NCBI RefSeq assembly: GCF_901000735.1
Contig: NC_081541.1
Location: 1,804,595-1,868,594 of the forward strand
Reading direction: 5' to 3'
From: Corylus avellana
Lineage: Eukaryota > Streptophyta > Magnoliopsida > Fagales > Betulaceae
DNA: 64,000 nt
A program made the position numbers and the translations under genes. The notes under the pieces were generated by a model. The model saw nothing but the letters and a program-made list of their open reading frames with translations. It did not search any database and had not been told where the DNA came from. Positions 22,588 through 34,953 of the stretch are shown here, piece after piece (within the stretch, counting starts at the first letter, position 1; every line of letters starts with the position of its first letter).

Positions 22588-24514
22588 ATGAATAATTGGC
22601 AACGGCTAAAGAAAGGAATGGGGTTAGCATCTTCTACGACTTGTTCTCCTTATATATAGATATGATTATTATGATTGTAAACAATATTTCTCAAACATAC
22701 TATAACTTTTTTCGAAATAGGCCTATTATGGTGTTTTCGTCCTTTCTCAAGACTCTTTTTAAGGCCTATTTTAGATGATTTTAGTCCTTTTAAAAAATAA
22801 TTTGTGATTCCACCGTATTTTTTTAATGAATTTTCTTTCAACTTTGTCTTATTATAAAAAATGCATGTGCATCTTACATATAAATGGACAAATGACATTT
22901 TTATAGATTGGATTGTTTGGGCATCTCGGTTGTTAAATTAACCAGATTCTTTGCTTAAAGATTATATTGTGTTCAGGAATCACGATATCGAGGGGCAAGT
23001 TTCCAAAAGTGATGGAGAAGATTCAGGACGAAAGAGAACAAGAATAGGAGCATTTCTTGAGCCAGAGGGGCGGCTACTTCGAGGGTGGAAAATAATGTTT
23101 GCAGTGTCGTGTGTGATTGCAGTATCAGTGGATCCTTTGTTCTTTTACCTTCCTATCATCAACAGAGATGATATCAGCACGTTGTTGGATAAAAGACTAC
23201 AAATCATAGTTTATAGCTTACGATCTGTCACTGATTTGATTTATCTTTTGAATATCATTTTGCAATTTATTTGTCCTTACATCGAGAAGGGCTCTCGTAA
23301 ACTTGGACGAAAAATTATAGTTAGAAATCCTCGGCAAATAGCAAACCACTACTTCTTCTCGCGCTACTTCGTAATTGATGTTCTCGCTATTCTTCCCCTC
23401 CCACAGGTAAGGGACGACACTTTTATGTTTTTGAATTATTTTTGAACGTTATATATATATATATTCAAATTAAGGAAGAATTACTTACACTCGGTTGTAT
23501 GTTTTCTCCAGGTTTCTATTCCAATTGGTTTTTCAAAAATCAGTTATTCAAACTATTTGGCCAAAAGGAAGTTCCTGAACACCCTTGTTTTCTTACAATA
23601 TGTACCAAGAGTTCTCCGAATTTACATATCATGGATGGATCTTAGCAAGCCTGACAGCAAACTCTTTAGAATTGTATGGGTTAAAGCTGCATTCAATTTC
23701 TTTCTCTATATCCTTTCAAGCCATGTAAGTTTGATTATCAATATCATATTCATTTTACGTCATCATAAATTTTTATTTCTTATTTCATTTTTCTTCAGTA
23801 AAGTGTCGTATTTTTATCAAGCTAATTTCTTTAGATTTCCCTATAAGTTTTTAGTTTGAAACGATTGAATCAACCTTGAGTCGTTTGTAAGCTCCCTTCC
23901 GTCTCAAGAACTACCAAAATTTGGGATGATACTCTACGCAAAATGAGCGTTTAGAGGCCTTTGTTAATTTTCGATCAGTTTACTTAAACCTTCTGATATG
24001 GAAATTAACAAAGGCCTCTAAAAGCCTTTTTTTTTTTTTTTTTTTTTACGTTTTCCTGTATTTTATGTATTTTCTGTTTGGTTTTGCTGTGTTTCATATT
24101 GTTTGTGGGTTATAATCTCCCTGCACTGAATCTGTTTGATCTTGTGGGGGATTTTGTTGTTGTTGATGATTGTCCTTCAACGGCTCCATCTCAATTCTCT
24201 ACAGTACCTTCCCTGCAATAATCATTGTTGTTGCCTTTACTACATAGGACTCTTCAAGGAGTTCTTTTGCATATTAGTACCGTCTTGTGTGGCCTAGGAA
24301 CAAGCCCGGCTTGTTTATGGTTTCTTTGAGACTATGGATGAAACAATTGCCTACTGTTTGATTCTTGTGGACCTTTCCCTATATTGTTTGGTCATTTTGG
24401 ACCTTTCTCTGTATTTTTCCCTGTACTTGTGCTGAATTTTTCCTTTGGGTTTTGTTATTGAGGTGCCCACCCTTTTGATGTTCGATCCTCTGTAACCCAC
24501 TTTTTCTTATTTGA

Positions 24515-24547
<33 letters not shown>

Positions 24548-27500
24548 ACCTTCTGATCAAGAATTTTTTCGCAATGAATGAGGTTTTGCAAAAACATGAT
24601 TAATGTTATACCTGGATCAAGATTTTTTTTTTTTTTAAAAAAAAAAAACAGAAACTTCAAAATGATGGGATGTAAATTGATTAGAATTTCAATCCCATCA
24701 ATTTAAATTTTTATCGTTTGGATCAGTATATTTATAAAATTAAGAAATTAGATTATTGTAGTAATTATAACAATGATGATACGAGTATGCTATGAGCCCA
24801 TAGCATTAATTATATTCACGTTCTGAAAATAATTCATTCTATACTACTCTCTCTAATCTCTATATTTTAAGGGAAAATTACAGTTTACCCTCTTAAAGTT
24901 GACAGCATTTTTCAATTCGAACACCAAAGTTTCAATTTTTGCAATCCACCCCCCAAAGTTTTAAATTTTTGCAATTTGACCAATATTATCTCAAAATTCC
25001 TATATTACCCCTCATTTTTATTTTTTATTTTTATAGAAGAAGTATTTTCTTATATATGCAGGAATACTTCCTCTTTCTTCTTTATTTTTTGGTAGGATAT
25101 TTGTAGAATTTACTCATCTTTATGTGATCACTTCTGGTCCTTTAGGTACTGGGTGCCTTTTGGTACTTACTTTCAATCCAACGAGAGACGGCTTGCTGGC
25201 ATATAGCTTGGCATAAAAACCATGATCCCTTATCTATAAAGGATTGGTGCTCTGTAGAAACACCAAACACGACCAACTCTAATTCTAGAACACCAAAAAC
25301 AGGGCCCTTTGATTATGGAATATTCCTTCCAGCCATTCAATCTGATAATTTGGAGACTACAGATTTTTCACAAAAGCTCGCATACTGTTTTTGGTGGGGC
25401 CTACGAAATTTGAGGTTTGGACACTATGTTATGTTACACTCTTTGTTGTTCAACAATAATTTTTTTTTTTTTTTAATCACTATGCTTATCATCAATAAAA
25501 CATATCATGCTATTGTTATATCTAACACTCTTTTGTCGAGCACAGAAAAAATGGAGAAAATACAAAATTAGTTTGTGTTTACTTGATTTAAAATTAGTTT
25601 TAATGGTATCAAACTGAACTCAGAAGTTTTCGAGGTTTGTCCAAAAAAAAAAAAAAAAAAAAATTACTCTTTATAGTCAAATTCTGTTCATTGGCTTAAT
25701 AAATTCCGTTAGTATAACACCGACTTAAATAAGACACGTGTCACAATTTAATTTATTGGTTCTGACATGTCAAACTACCAGAATCTATTAAGTTGGTGAA
25801 CATAAATATTATATTATTATGATATTGCTATTTGATACATGATACTTTCTCTAATTTTTGCAGTTCTTTTGGTCAAAACCTTCAAACAAGTGTATATTTC
25901 TGGGAAAACTTCTTCGCAATTTCTGTTTCAATCATTGCCTTGCTACTGTTTTTGTATTTCATCGGAAATGTGCAGGTTTGCCCTCGACATCTATTTTAAG
26001 CTTTAGGGCGCTTGATCATATAATTATAAATTATGTGCAGCATTAGAGATGATTTCTATATATATACATGTAGAAGGATAGGACTATAAACGATATATAT
26101 AAATGTTAAAACATTGATTAATGATTAAATTCATCATTTTTTTTTATCAACTTAAAGTATAAATTGTACTTATCAATAGAATTTGATGATTTGAACTTAT
26201 CATATAACAGACATATAGACAGTTGGCAACTGAAAGGTCAGAAGAAATTATACAAAGCATGAAAGTCAAAGAACGAGAAATAGATATATGGAGAGATAGA
26301 AACAAGCTCCCTAATAGTATGAAAGAGGAGATCATGGAAAATGTTCAACGCCTGTTGAAAGAAATGCAAGATGTTGATGTGCAGAATTTGCTGTCTTATC
26401 TTCCCATAGAACTTGGAATGAAGATTAAGTGTCATATCTGCTTGCCTCTGCTAAAGAAAGTAAGCCATCTCCCCTCACCCCAACCCCCACCTCCCACCAC
26501 CTTTTTTTACTTTTTTATTTTGTTCAGAGAAAAAAAAAAAAAAAAGAAACTCTCTTCTTCCTTTTAGATGGGTAATTAACAAGCATGCTCACCTTTGCTA
26601 AAAAGTGAATCCATTTAAATTTTCGTTTTCTTCTTCCTTTTTGGTTAGATTAAAGGAGCACCTAGTTTGACTGATCAAAATTTCAATTATATTTCCTTGA
26701 AAAGAAATGGAAAAAAAAAAACCTGAGAAATTGAAAATACGAGTACAGAAATGGACATCCAATTTGTTCTTAATGATTAATCATAATGTTTTGGCTCTAC
26801 GACTTCCACCTATTTTAAAGTTTTCTTTTTTTAATCCTTAATTTTGGGCATATTAAACTCATTTATCTCAAAAGCTTCCTCATGATAGAAATAGACATGT
26901 CCAACACGTGCTATACTTAATTGAAATGGAATGTGAATGGCGAAGACATGGTTCAAAATCAAGACCTTTGTTTTAATATTATGTTAAACAATCGTTGATC
27001 CCAAAAGCTTAAGCGGATAGAAGAATATGAATTTAATTATTTAATTTATAGGGATGATGTCAATTGATTTCATATATTTGTCAAATTACACATGGTATGA
27101 CGACTTAGATCCACATAGACAGAGAAACGTGTATATCTATATGTATAATTAATGGAAAACTAGTAATTGACAGTAATTAAATGATTGAATTTAATTTGCT
27201 TTATTAACTTAAATAAATAAATAAATAAAAACAAACAAGATATTTAATTGAAGTGATCGAGAACTTTGAACTCAAGTTCATTACTGTAATAACAAATATT
27301 ATCAATTGTCCAAAAAAAAATTAAATTAATAAATTTAATCATTTAATTATATTATTGTAATTATTTGATAGATTGGCCATTACAAGTCTCTCATTCCTCC
27401 TCTTTAATTAATTTGTTTGTGCTAGGTGCCACAGCTTCAAGGAAAAAGCGAAAAACTGTTACTATTGATCTGCGACTATCTCATGCCAGTGCATTACAAC

Positions 27501-27935
27501 AAGCATAGCTACATTGTCCACGCTGGAGAACCTCTTGATGCGATGCTCTTCATAACGCAAGGCATCATATGGAACTTCACGACCATTAATGGTGAGAGAA
27601 GCGCTGAGTGTATTGAAGGAGGTAGTTTCTATGGAGAACAACTTCTAGAATGGGGGTTGAATTCCCCCGCGGCCGCCTTACCCAACCTATCCAACCTCCC
27701 AATCTCTTCCAAAACTGCAAAAACGCATACAAAAGTTGAAGCCTTTGCTCTAATGGCCAACGACTTGAGGACTATAGTTTCCCGGCGTACCGAAGCAGCT
27801 TCTACTTTACCGGCAACTGTACATACAGCTTTCCGACGCCTTTATGAAAAGAAGAAGAATGAAAAGTCTCGCCGTTCGGTTGAGGGGAAGAAAAAAATTG
27901 AAATGTCATGCTCTTGGTGTTTCAAGACTAGCTAG
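22588..27935 (+). CDS. Cyclic nucleotide-gated cation channel, CNGC1-like
   Basis: The plasma-membrane channel family passes cations such as Ca2+ under control of cyclic nucleotides and calmodulin. Proposed exons are 22588..22622, 22977..23406, 23512..23724, 25146..25414, 25864..25975, 26211..26459 and 27426..27935, about 605 aa. The six exons from 22977 are well supported. The first 35-nt exon is chosen because it starts with ATG and ends in phase 2, exactly what the next exon needs. Visible parts are S1 (WKIMFAVSCVIAVSVDP), S2, S3 ending ILPLPQ, S4 (FLNTLVFLQYVPRVLR), S5, pore with the plant filter GQN, S6, C-linker (IKCHICLPLLKK), and CNBD with FYGEQLLEWG. All junctions keep frame. The N-terminus is short, and the C-terminus ends in a Lys-rich tail without the usual FRFYS..W/IQ region, so calmodulin control may differ. 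Expression cannot be judged. Confidence 0.82.
23998..24545 (+). mobile_element. Poly-A retroposon in CNGC intron 3
   Basis: A 548-bp insert ends in a long A run and is flanked by the 12-bp repeat AAACCTTCTGAT at 23986..23997 and 24546..24557. These are target-primed retrotransposition marks (LINE or SINE-like). No reverse transcriptase frame is seen, so it would be a 5'-truncated LINE end or a processed RNA copy. Its first 25 bases are an inverted copy of the flank just upstream (AGAGGCCTTTGTTAATTTT). Confidence 0.65.
24870..25015. repeat. Possible transposon terminus remnant in CNGC intron
   Basis: The sequence GGGAAAATTACAGTTTACCC followed by repeated CAAAGTTTCAATTTTTGCAA motifs resembles the ends of plant DNA transposons. 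No partner terminus was found nearby, so this is tentative. Confidence 0.3.
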
Positions 27936-28930
27936 TTCCAAAAGCCCAGAACTGCCTCACACGCAATAGTTTGTTGTAGAGGTCTTTGCATCAAGTTGTG
28001 TACCAAAATCTTAGCTGGTTTTCCAGGGCTATATATAGTTGCTAGTTATTTGGATATTCTGAATCATAACGGTAGAATTAGTTAGGAAATGAAGGATTTG
28101 TCTAAGTAATTACTGTTGTCTGTTGATGCAACAGTTTATTATTTTACGTGGTTCCGTTTATACACCCACAAATAAAATTTTGATTTAATTACAATTAATG
28201 ACAATAAAATTATATATCGTAATATATTCTAACAGTGGCCACCTTGACCACATTAAAGTGAGAGAACACAGCAACTTGTGGTTGCCCCAACTACATCAGG
28301 GTGGTTGCGCACGCAGAGTGACCAGCCGATCAACAAGGCCACCCAAAAATAGAGTAATAGGCTTGTCTTGTGGTTTTGGGATAAGAGAATACTAATATAT
28401 ATGAAAAACATCTGTCTATTATATTGAAAAATATGGCAAGAAATCCATATTGTAGTTGACTTCCTTTCTCTTATTTCCCACTCGCAATGGCAATATCGAG
28501 GTCTTCGTCAATTAGCAAATTGCATTTTCTGTCGTATTATTTTTATGGGAAGCCACCAATTAAGTTTGATTTGTTCAATGCATGTTTCCAGTACTAGCTA
28601 ATAAAAAAACTACATGTTTACAAAACTGCCAATTTTAGCTTACGAACGTGATTTTGAAATCTATTAAATTTTCATCGGGTGCTAATTATTAAGAAGACAA
28701 AAAAGAATTAAATAAAGAGTACTTGAGATATAGAGTATTGTTGATTAGACTTGAATACAAGTCACAATAATTACAATTAATACTGAAATGAAATCTTATG
28801 ATATAAAATCAAATATCTCGTAATATATTCTAACAACCAAGAACATGGTGCCCACGAATACGTGCAAGTTGCAACCAAGTGGGCTTTCCAGGTGAGGAAA
28901 TTGCCACACCCAAGTTAGTTTACTGATAGC
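27936..28930. other. CNGC 3' flank and degenerate upstream block
   Basis: No gene is seen. From about 28470 the sequence resembles blocks B/C/D in degraded form (GCAATATCGAGG, GAATACGTGCAAGTTGC, CACACCCAAGTTAG..TTTACTGATAGCAAAATGA). It is interrupted from about 28930 by the LTR remnant. Confidence 0.5.
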
Positions 28931-29310
28931 AAAATGAGGTATGGGGTTGAGACTCTTGAGAGTTGTGGTTTATCACTTTACTGGGAGGCAGAGGATGAAA
29001 GATCGCGAAGGGACAGCAAGAAAAGCAGGGGATGAAGACGTAATTTGCCTTTCCGACGCTCTTGATACCATAAAGAATGCAAGACACGTTTTTGTTTTGG
29101 TTTTGGAAATTGTTGTTCACTCTGCTGTCTTTCAACGTGTACAATACTACATAATTAAGGAGAAATCCCTGCCAGTTATTCAAGATGAAATCCTTGCAAG
29201 GATGCTGTGTAATCCCTACCAATTGGTTTGCAAGAAGATGCTTGTTTACTGCTGTGTAACATACTGACGTGACAGCTGTTTATTGGAGGGATACTGACAG
29301 CTGCCTAAAC
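28930..29310 (-). mobile_element. Degraded LTR with primer-binding site, minus strand
   Basis: On the minus strand TGGTATCAAGAGC (29055..29067) resembles the tRNA-Met primer-binding site of Copia elements. Upstream of it on that strand lies LTR-like sequence beginning near TGTCAGTATCCCTCC (about 29300). Only a short leader follows the site before similarity to the CNGC block resumes. The LTR end is not a clean CA, so the element is old or misjudged. Confidence 0.4.
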
Positions 29311-29399
29311 GACCGGGTTTAGTACTCCTTGTCCTTATTGAATTTAAACTTAAATTGTGTTGGGTACTTCTAGTTGGCGGAGTTGACTTTAATAAATAA

Positions 29400-29868
29400 A
29401 ACTTTGTTCGGTAGGTAAGAAAAGAAAAGAAAAGAAAAGGAATTAAAGAAAGACTTGAGGGATAAGACTCTATATGTAGATAATGGTTGACTAAACTAGC
29501 AAGTATCTATAAGAAGAGGAAAAAATGTTGATTACTTGCATCTGCAGTTTCACAGGTTAATCTAAAACCCTACAACAAAGTCCACTCGCCGCCACTCTTT
29601 GCTTTCTCCAAAAGTACCTGGTATCACTCTCGCTCGATCAGTCCCTCGACTTTATAAGGTTCAATTCATTTTCTCTCTCTTATGCTGCGTATGCAGTTTC
29701 ACAATGATATGTTTTTTGCATCTGCACTGATAATTTTCATATTTTCTAGGAATTTTGTGGTTGATTAATCCTCAATTTGGACGTTTTGTCTTTGATAAAC
29801 TTTAGTTATGAGTTAACGTGGCCATGCCACCCATTTTCTCTACATAACCTGTGGATTCTCCGCACTTC
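29400..29868 (+). promoter_or_regulatory. CNGC-type promoter/leader copy 4, truncated
   Basis: AGAAAGACTTGAGGGATAAG matches the sequence upstream of copy 1 (1970), and CCTCGACTTTATAAG|GTTCAATTC at 29644..29668 matches the 5'UTR exon end. Similarity stops at about 29868, where block C begins (CTGGAATTAACGGGGGAGAA). This is therefore a rearrangement junction that left a promoter without a gene. Confidence 0.4.
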
Positions 29869-32097
29869 TGGAATTAACGGGGGAGAATGGGAGATAGAAA
29901 TCAATAGTAAAGAATAGAGAGAGATACGGGCTTAGGCTTTATGCATTGGGGGAGTGTCTCTTTACGATAACCATTGGACCACGCGGCGGGCTAGGAACCA
30001 ACTGATTAGTCTCATGTAGTGGACCTTTTATATAAACGGGCCTTAAGCCTAAGCTCCATGTGGAGGGGGCCGAATATTTGGGTTGCTAAGTCCAATGATT
30101 TAATCCATATCTCAACAATACTCAATGTTGGGTTTAGTTTTGGAAAAAATTATAAAATCGGCCCATGTAGTTTATTTGATTGGTAATTAACTCATTAATT
30201 ACAGTATCAAAATAAATTTAAAAGTTTTTTAGGTATGTCAAAAAAAAAAAAAAAAAATTAATCACTCAAGCAAAATTTCGTCTACTAATTTAACAGATTC
30301 TGATGTTATAAAATGTTAGAACCAATAAAATTGTGACATATGTCCTATTTAAGTAAATTTCATACTAGCAAAATTTGTTAAATTAGTTTACGAAATTTAA
30401 TAGTAAGGACTAAATTGTTTATTTGGCATACTTCAGGAACCTCCGAATTCATTTTAATACTATAAGGAATTAATTGTAAACCAATTTTCTATTTTTTCCT
30501 TTATTTTTTATCTGTTATTATTTTAATTTTAAAACTTTTTACTTAACTACCCAGATATATATTGCAATCTCGAGGTTTTATCTAGATCTATCAGCATATT
30601 CTTAATTGCCTGATCCAATGGACCAATGGGGTTCCATTGTGCAAAACAAGTCAAGAAAAAGATCACTGGAGTGATGTCAGCGGGAAGCCTCCTTTTCAAG
30701 AGTTTTGTTACACTTCTTAAGCAAGATGTTTTCTGGAGGATGACTTTTCTTGCCACGTAATCTTGCACGAGTTAGTTGCCGCCAGAGTATATCCAACAGA
30801 ATATATAGTTAAATAGTTTATAATCAAAATATTTTTTGTGTATCTCATTCACTTTATAGCACACAACATCAACAAAAGATATATATATTTTTTTTTTCTC
30901 TTTTTCTTTAAGAAAATAATAGAAAAAACTAAAATAATAAACAAATAAAATAGAGAATAAAATATAAATGTTAATTTGTGTGTATATAGAGAAAACAGTA
31001 ACTAAAATAAAAATCTTAAATTTTAAACTAAATATTTTAGTTTTGCATGGGTGAATCTTTATGATCAAGGCTAGGCTAGGGGACCCTTGGCATGCAGTAC
31101 TTAACTAGAACAAGAGCGGAGGGAATATCTACTTGTCTAGTACATATATCGCTTACTTTTCTTATATTCCTTAATCATATTAATTATTTTGCTGGGAAGT
31201 TGCCAATTAAGTTCCATTTTTTATTTTCTTTCTGCGCTACCATATATTCTCTGGCTGACTTGACTTTGTAATTTTTGCTGGGAAGTTGCCAATTATACCC
31301 TTGGCTGACTTGACTTGCCGTATATTCCTTAATCATATTAATTATTTTGCTGGGAAATTGCCAATTAAGTTCCTTTTTTTGTTTTTTTCTTTGATCGATA
31401 TTGAATTTTCATCAGTTGCCGAGATAGACTTGAAGGATGCCAGCTGTGAAAAAAACAAAAAAGAAAGACTTTGAATAGTCTTAGAAGATTAAATCCAATA
31501 TTTGAACCAAAATCAAACTGCAATCGCTTCCTAAAAAGGAATTTGTATTGAAAATATAAAGGTGATATTTATAAGATCGAACCTTGCTGAGAGATCATTC
31601 TCCAAAAATGCCTGAAATTAATATACAGTCTACAGACATCGTTCCAGGTACGTAATTAACAAAATATAAGCGTGCGATAGATTGATATTTAATCTTATTT
31701 TATATCAACTTCTTTTACTTTTTTTTAGGACACGCATGAGATTTTAGTCAATATTCTCGTCCCGCAATCTTATAGTATAAAATCAAATCTCTCGTAATAT
31801 ATTCTCTAAATATAAGCCCACGAATACGTGCAAGTTGCGACCAACTGTGATTTCCAGGTGAGCAAATTGCCACACCCAAGTTTACTGATAGCAAAATGAA
31901 GTGTGACCGTACGTATGACCCTTACCCTTTGGGCCGGGGGTGCTAGCCCCACTTCCCCCCAAAAATAATAAATTAAATTAAAAGTACTGTGCGCCTCTAA
32001 AATTTGAAAATTTCCTTTCAATTTTTTTTGGGTAAGCCAGAAAAAAGGTTAAAAGAAGATTGTGCAACCATCTCAAGTAATTTCACCACACAAAGCA

Positions 32098-32133
<36 letters not shown>

Positions 32134-32755
32134 ATACTCCAGATCATGATTGATGACGTTTCTTAAATTTTCTCCACACATGTAATGGCTGGCTATCCAA
32201 CGAGAGCGTAGGCGTGCATTAGCTAGCCGCCTTATTTTGTTGGAAAGTTCCTACTACTTTTTTATTTTTTATTTTTTTCATTACTGTTTAACTATTGAAT
32301 TAATAACTAACTTTTTTTATTAGCTTAAACTTTTAAAATAAACAATTATTTAGCATGCATATTAGAACAGATCAAGGTCCTTAACTATCAAAAGGAACTT
32401 GAATATGTAAAATTCATATGTGAGTCTCACATATTTAAAAATAAATTTATTAAAGAAAAAAAATAATACAAGACAATAAAAACAAAATTTTTATTGATTA
32501 AATTATTAAATTATTCTCTTTTTATTTATTTATAATTTTAAAAATAAGTGATGACGTAATAGTTGTCGAATGCTGACTTAGTTTTAAATGAATATGGAAT
32601 TTTCATCGGATCCTGATTGAAGGATGACTATGAAAAGGAAAGACTTGAAGGATAACTATCGGAAAATAAATAAATAAAAGGAAGACCACACGGTTGGTTG
32701 TCAAAAATAAACAAATTAAAAGGAAAGACTTGAAGCTTAAATCCAATTGCTGCCT
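29869..32755. repeat. CNGC upstream block C
   Basis: The block is collinear with block B (18891..22090) and block D (51234..54772). It contains an internal duplication of the TTTTGCTGGGAAGTTGCCAA unit (about 31190, 31278 and 31348) and lacks about 850 bp present in B and D between the (TA)n at 32103 and the GAATATACTCCAGATCATG stretch. No gene is supported. Confidence 0.75.
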
Positions 32756-33655
32756 CTATATATTTGCTTAATTAATTTGTCCAGTCTAGCTCCCGGCCGT
32801 CTCCCTTGCTCTCCTTGAGTTTATCAGGTTCATTTTACTGTTTATAACATAATCTCTAAGGAGACACAAATTTATAACTATTTATTTATTACATTTCCTA
32901 TATATTCAGCCTCACAATTTCTTTTTGGGTCCATCCCTTTTATTTTGGGTCTCATGATGCCAAACATTATTAATAGTGTTTTCTTCGTCCGAGTATTTCC
33001 ATTGAGTATGCTACAAACGATTTTACAAAAACCTTTGCTGCTTCATATATATAAACATGTCTCGTCTTATATATATATATATGCTGCAGAGTCTTACGTA
33101 CGTGCGTTTCTATCCTGTAGGACAGCCTGCACTTAAAATTAATATAATATGAAAAGTGGTGTTTAATTTGCCTAATCTATTTTCCAGTTTTTCAGGAGGA
33201 ATCCAAACTCATACTGTTGTGCTTGTAATATAAGCTTTAGTTGTGAGTAATTGGCAACGGCTAAAGAAAGGAATGAGGTTAGCATCTTCCACTTGTTCTC
33301 CTTATATATAGATATGATTATTATCATTGTAAACAATATTTCTCAGACGTACTCGTAACTTTTTCGAAATAGGCCTATTATGGTGTTTTTGTCCTTTCTT
33401 AAGAATCTTTTTAGGGCTTATTTTAGATGATTTTAGTCCTTTTTAAAAATAACATGTGATTTTCCTGTGTTTTTTTAATGAATTTTCTTTCAACTTTGTC
33501 TTATTATAAAAAATGCATGTGGTTCTTACATGTAAATGGACAAATGACATTTTTATAGACCGGATTGTTTGAGCATCTCGGTTGTTAAATTAACCAGATT
33601 CTTTGCTTAAAGATTATATTGTGTTCACGAATCAGGATATCGAGGGGCAAGTTTT
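32756..33655 (+). pseudogene. CNGC 5' end: promoter, leader and broken first exons
   Basis: The promoter/5'UTR exon copy at 32756..32827 (TATATATTTGC to TATCAG) is intact. The 35-nt first coding exon equivalent (33243..33277) has GTG instead of ATG. The second exon survives only as its first 25 nt, ending near 33655 (ATCGAGGGGCAAGTTT), with its acceptor CAG changed to CAC. The sequence then passes straight into the upstream flank of the LSI2-like gene, so the CNGC body is missing. Confidence 0.65.
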
Positions 33656-34953
33656 TCGCCTTGAGGGGTTGCGTACGTAGTTGATCATGAGTCCCTGACG
33701 TGTCATGAAAAGTTTTTAGCCCTTTCCTTCTGTCATATGTGACATTATGAGATATGTGAGAGATCTGTTTGATCTACTTTCTTCCAATTACAACGGACAA
33801 AAGTCACTCAATCTAAACAAGTTCAATCCAAAACGAGGAAGACTAATATTCAGAAAAGATTTTAGCTTTTACATGCAAATCAGACCGCTCTAATTTTGAT
33901 AGTTGCTGATTATCACACTTACTCTCGGTTCAGAGGCTGGACCTGACGTCTTAGTACTTCTTTTCAGATTAGAAATTGTTTGTTTTGATCATTTCTTTTA
34001 TGCTTCATAAAGATATTTTTTTTAACGGTTTAGATTTAATTCCAAAAAATTTAGAAATAAATCTAGATCCTTAAAATGTTACCAATTTATTTTACCATAT
34101 CTAAGCCAAATCCAATTTTTGGAATCTGGGTATCGTATATTTATTTATAAATTTAATGACTGTTGGATTAAATGACTGTTGAAGCAGCACCTTCATAAAG
34201 ATTGTGGGGTCATGCAGTACGTCTGACACCTTCTCTGAAGTTGATATTCAGTTCTTATGTATGTTTTCATATCTGTTGTATATGTAGAGAATTTCTGAAC
34301 CTGCGTTTTCGGTTGTTTAAGATTTAGTTTGGAACACTGAGATTGTCGTGGAAGTGACATTTCTTGAAATAGTTGATCATTCATTCTATTAATGTCAATA
34401 TTAATGGGTATTGCAAAGATAAAAATAACAAATTCATATTGGCTGGATTTTGCTTTTAATGTCAATCTTGGTTCTTCTCTTAGGGAGTTCTAGATAAGAG
34501 AAGAAAAAGGAGAAGAAGAAGAAGAAGAAAAACTAGATTAATTGTCAGTGTTAGCTGAACTCGTCAATCCCTATATTACTTGATTTTGATAATGTACTTG
34601 TTTTGTGTTAGTTTATTATGCCTTATAATAAATCCAAAGATGCAACAACTCTCTGCATGCTATCTTCCTAGCACTTGCTATATGCTTACTATTTGCCCTC
34701 CAGCAATTGGACACTGTGCTTCAATGAATTTTGCTATCATGTTGCTCAAGTATCACAATTTTGTATCGAATCTATGATAGATTCAGAAGATTGAATCTCC
34801 ACACAATTATAATGTTTAATTGGTTTTTCCTGGCCAGGGTACATTTATGTCGAGTAGATTTATGATAATATGGCATCAGCTATGGAATTTCATTAGTACG
34901 TTGAGCCCTAAGGACTGTATAACAATAAGACTACGGCTTACTAAGCTGCAAAG
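33656..34953. promoter_or_regulatory. 5' flank and leader of LSI2-like gene, copy 1
   Basis: From about 34074 it is nearly identical to 55600..56486. A probable leader exon starts at 34838 after TTTTTCCTGGCCAG and runs into the ATG at 34954; it contains upstream ATGs. An (AAG)n run lies at 34510..34533. The 33656..34070 part is missing from copy 2. The start of transcription cannot be placed. Confidence 0.4.

Noticed and set aside
28941..29267. 108-codon plus-strand frame
   Set aside because: It overlaps the LTR/PBS remnant on the opposite strand and has no recognised domain.
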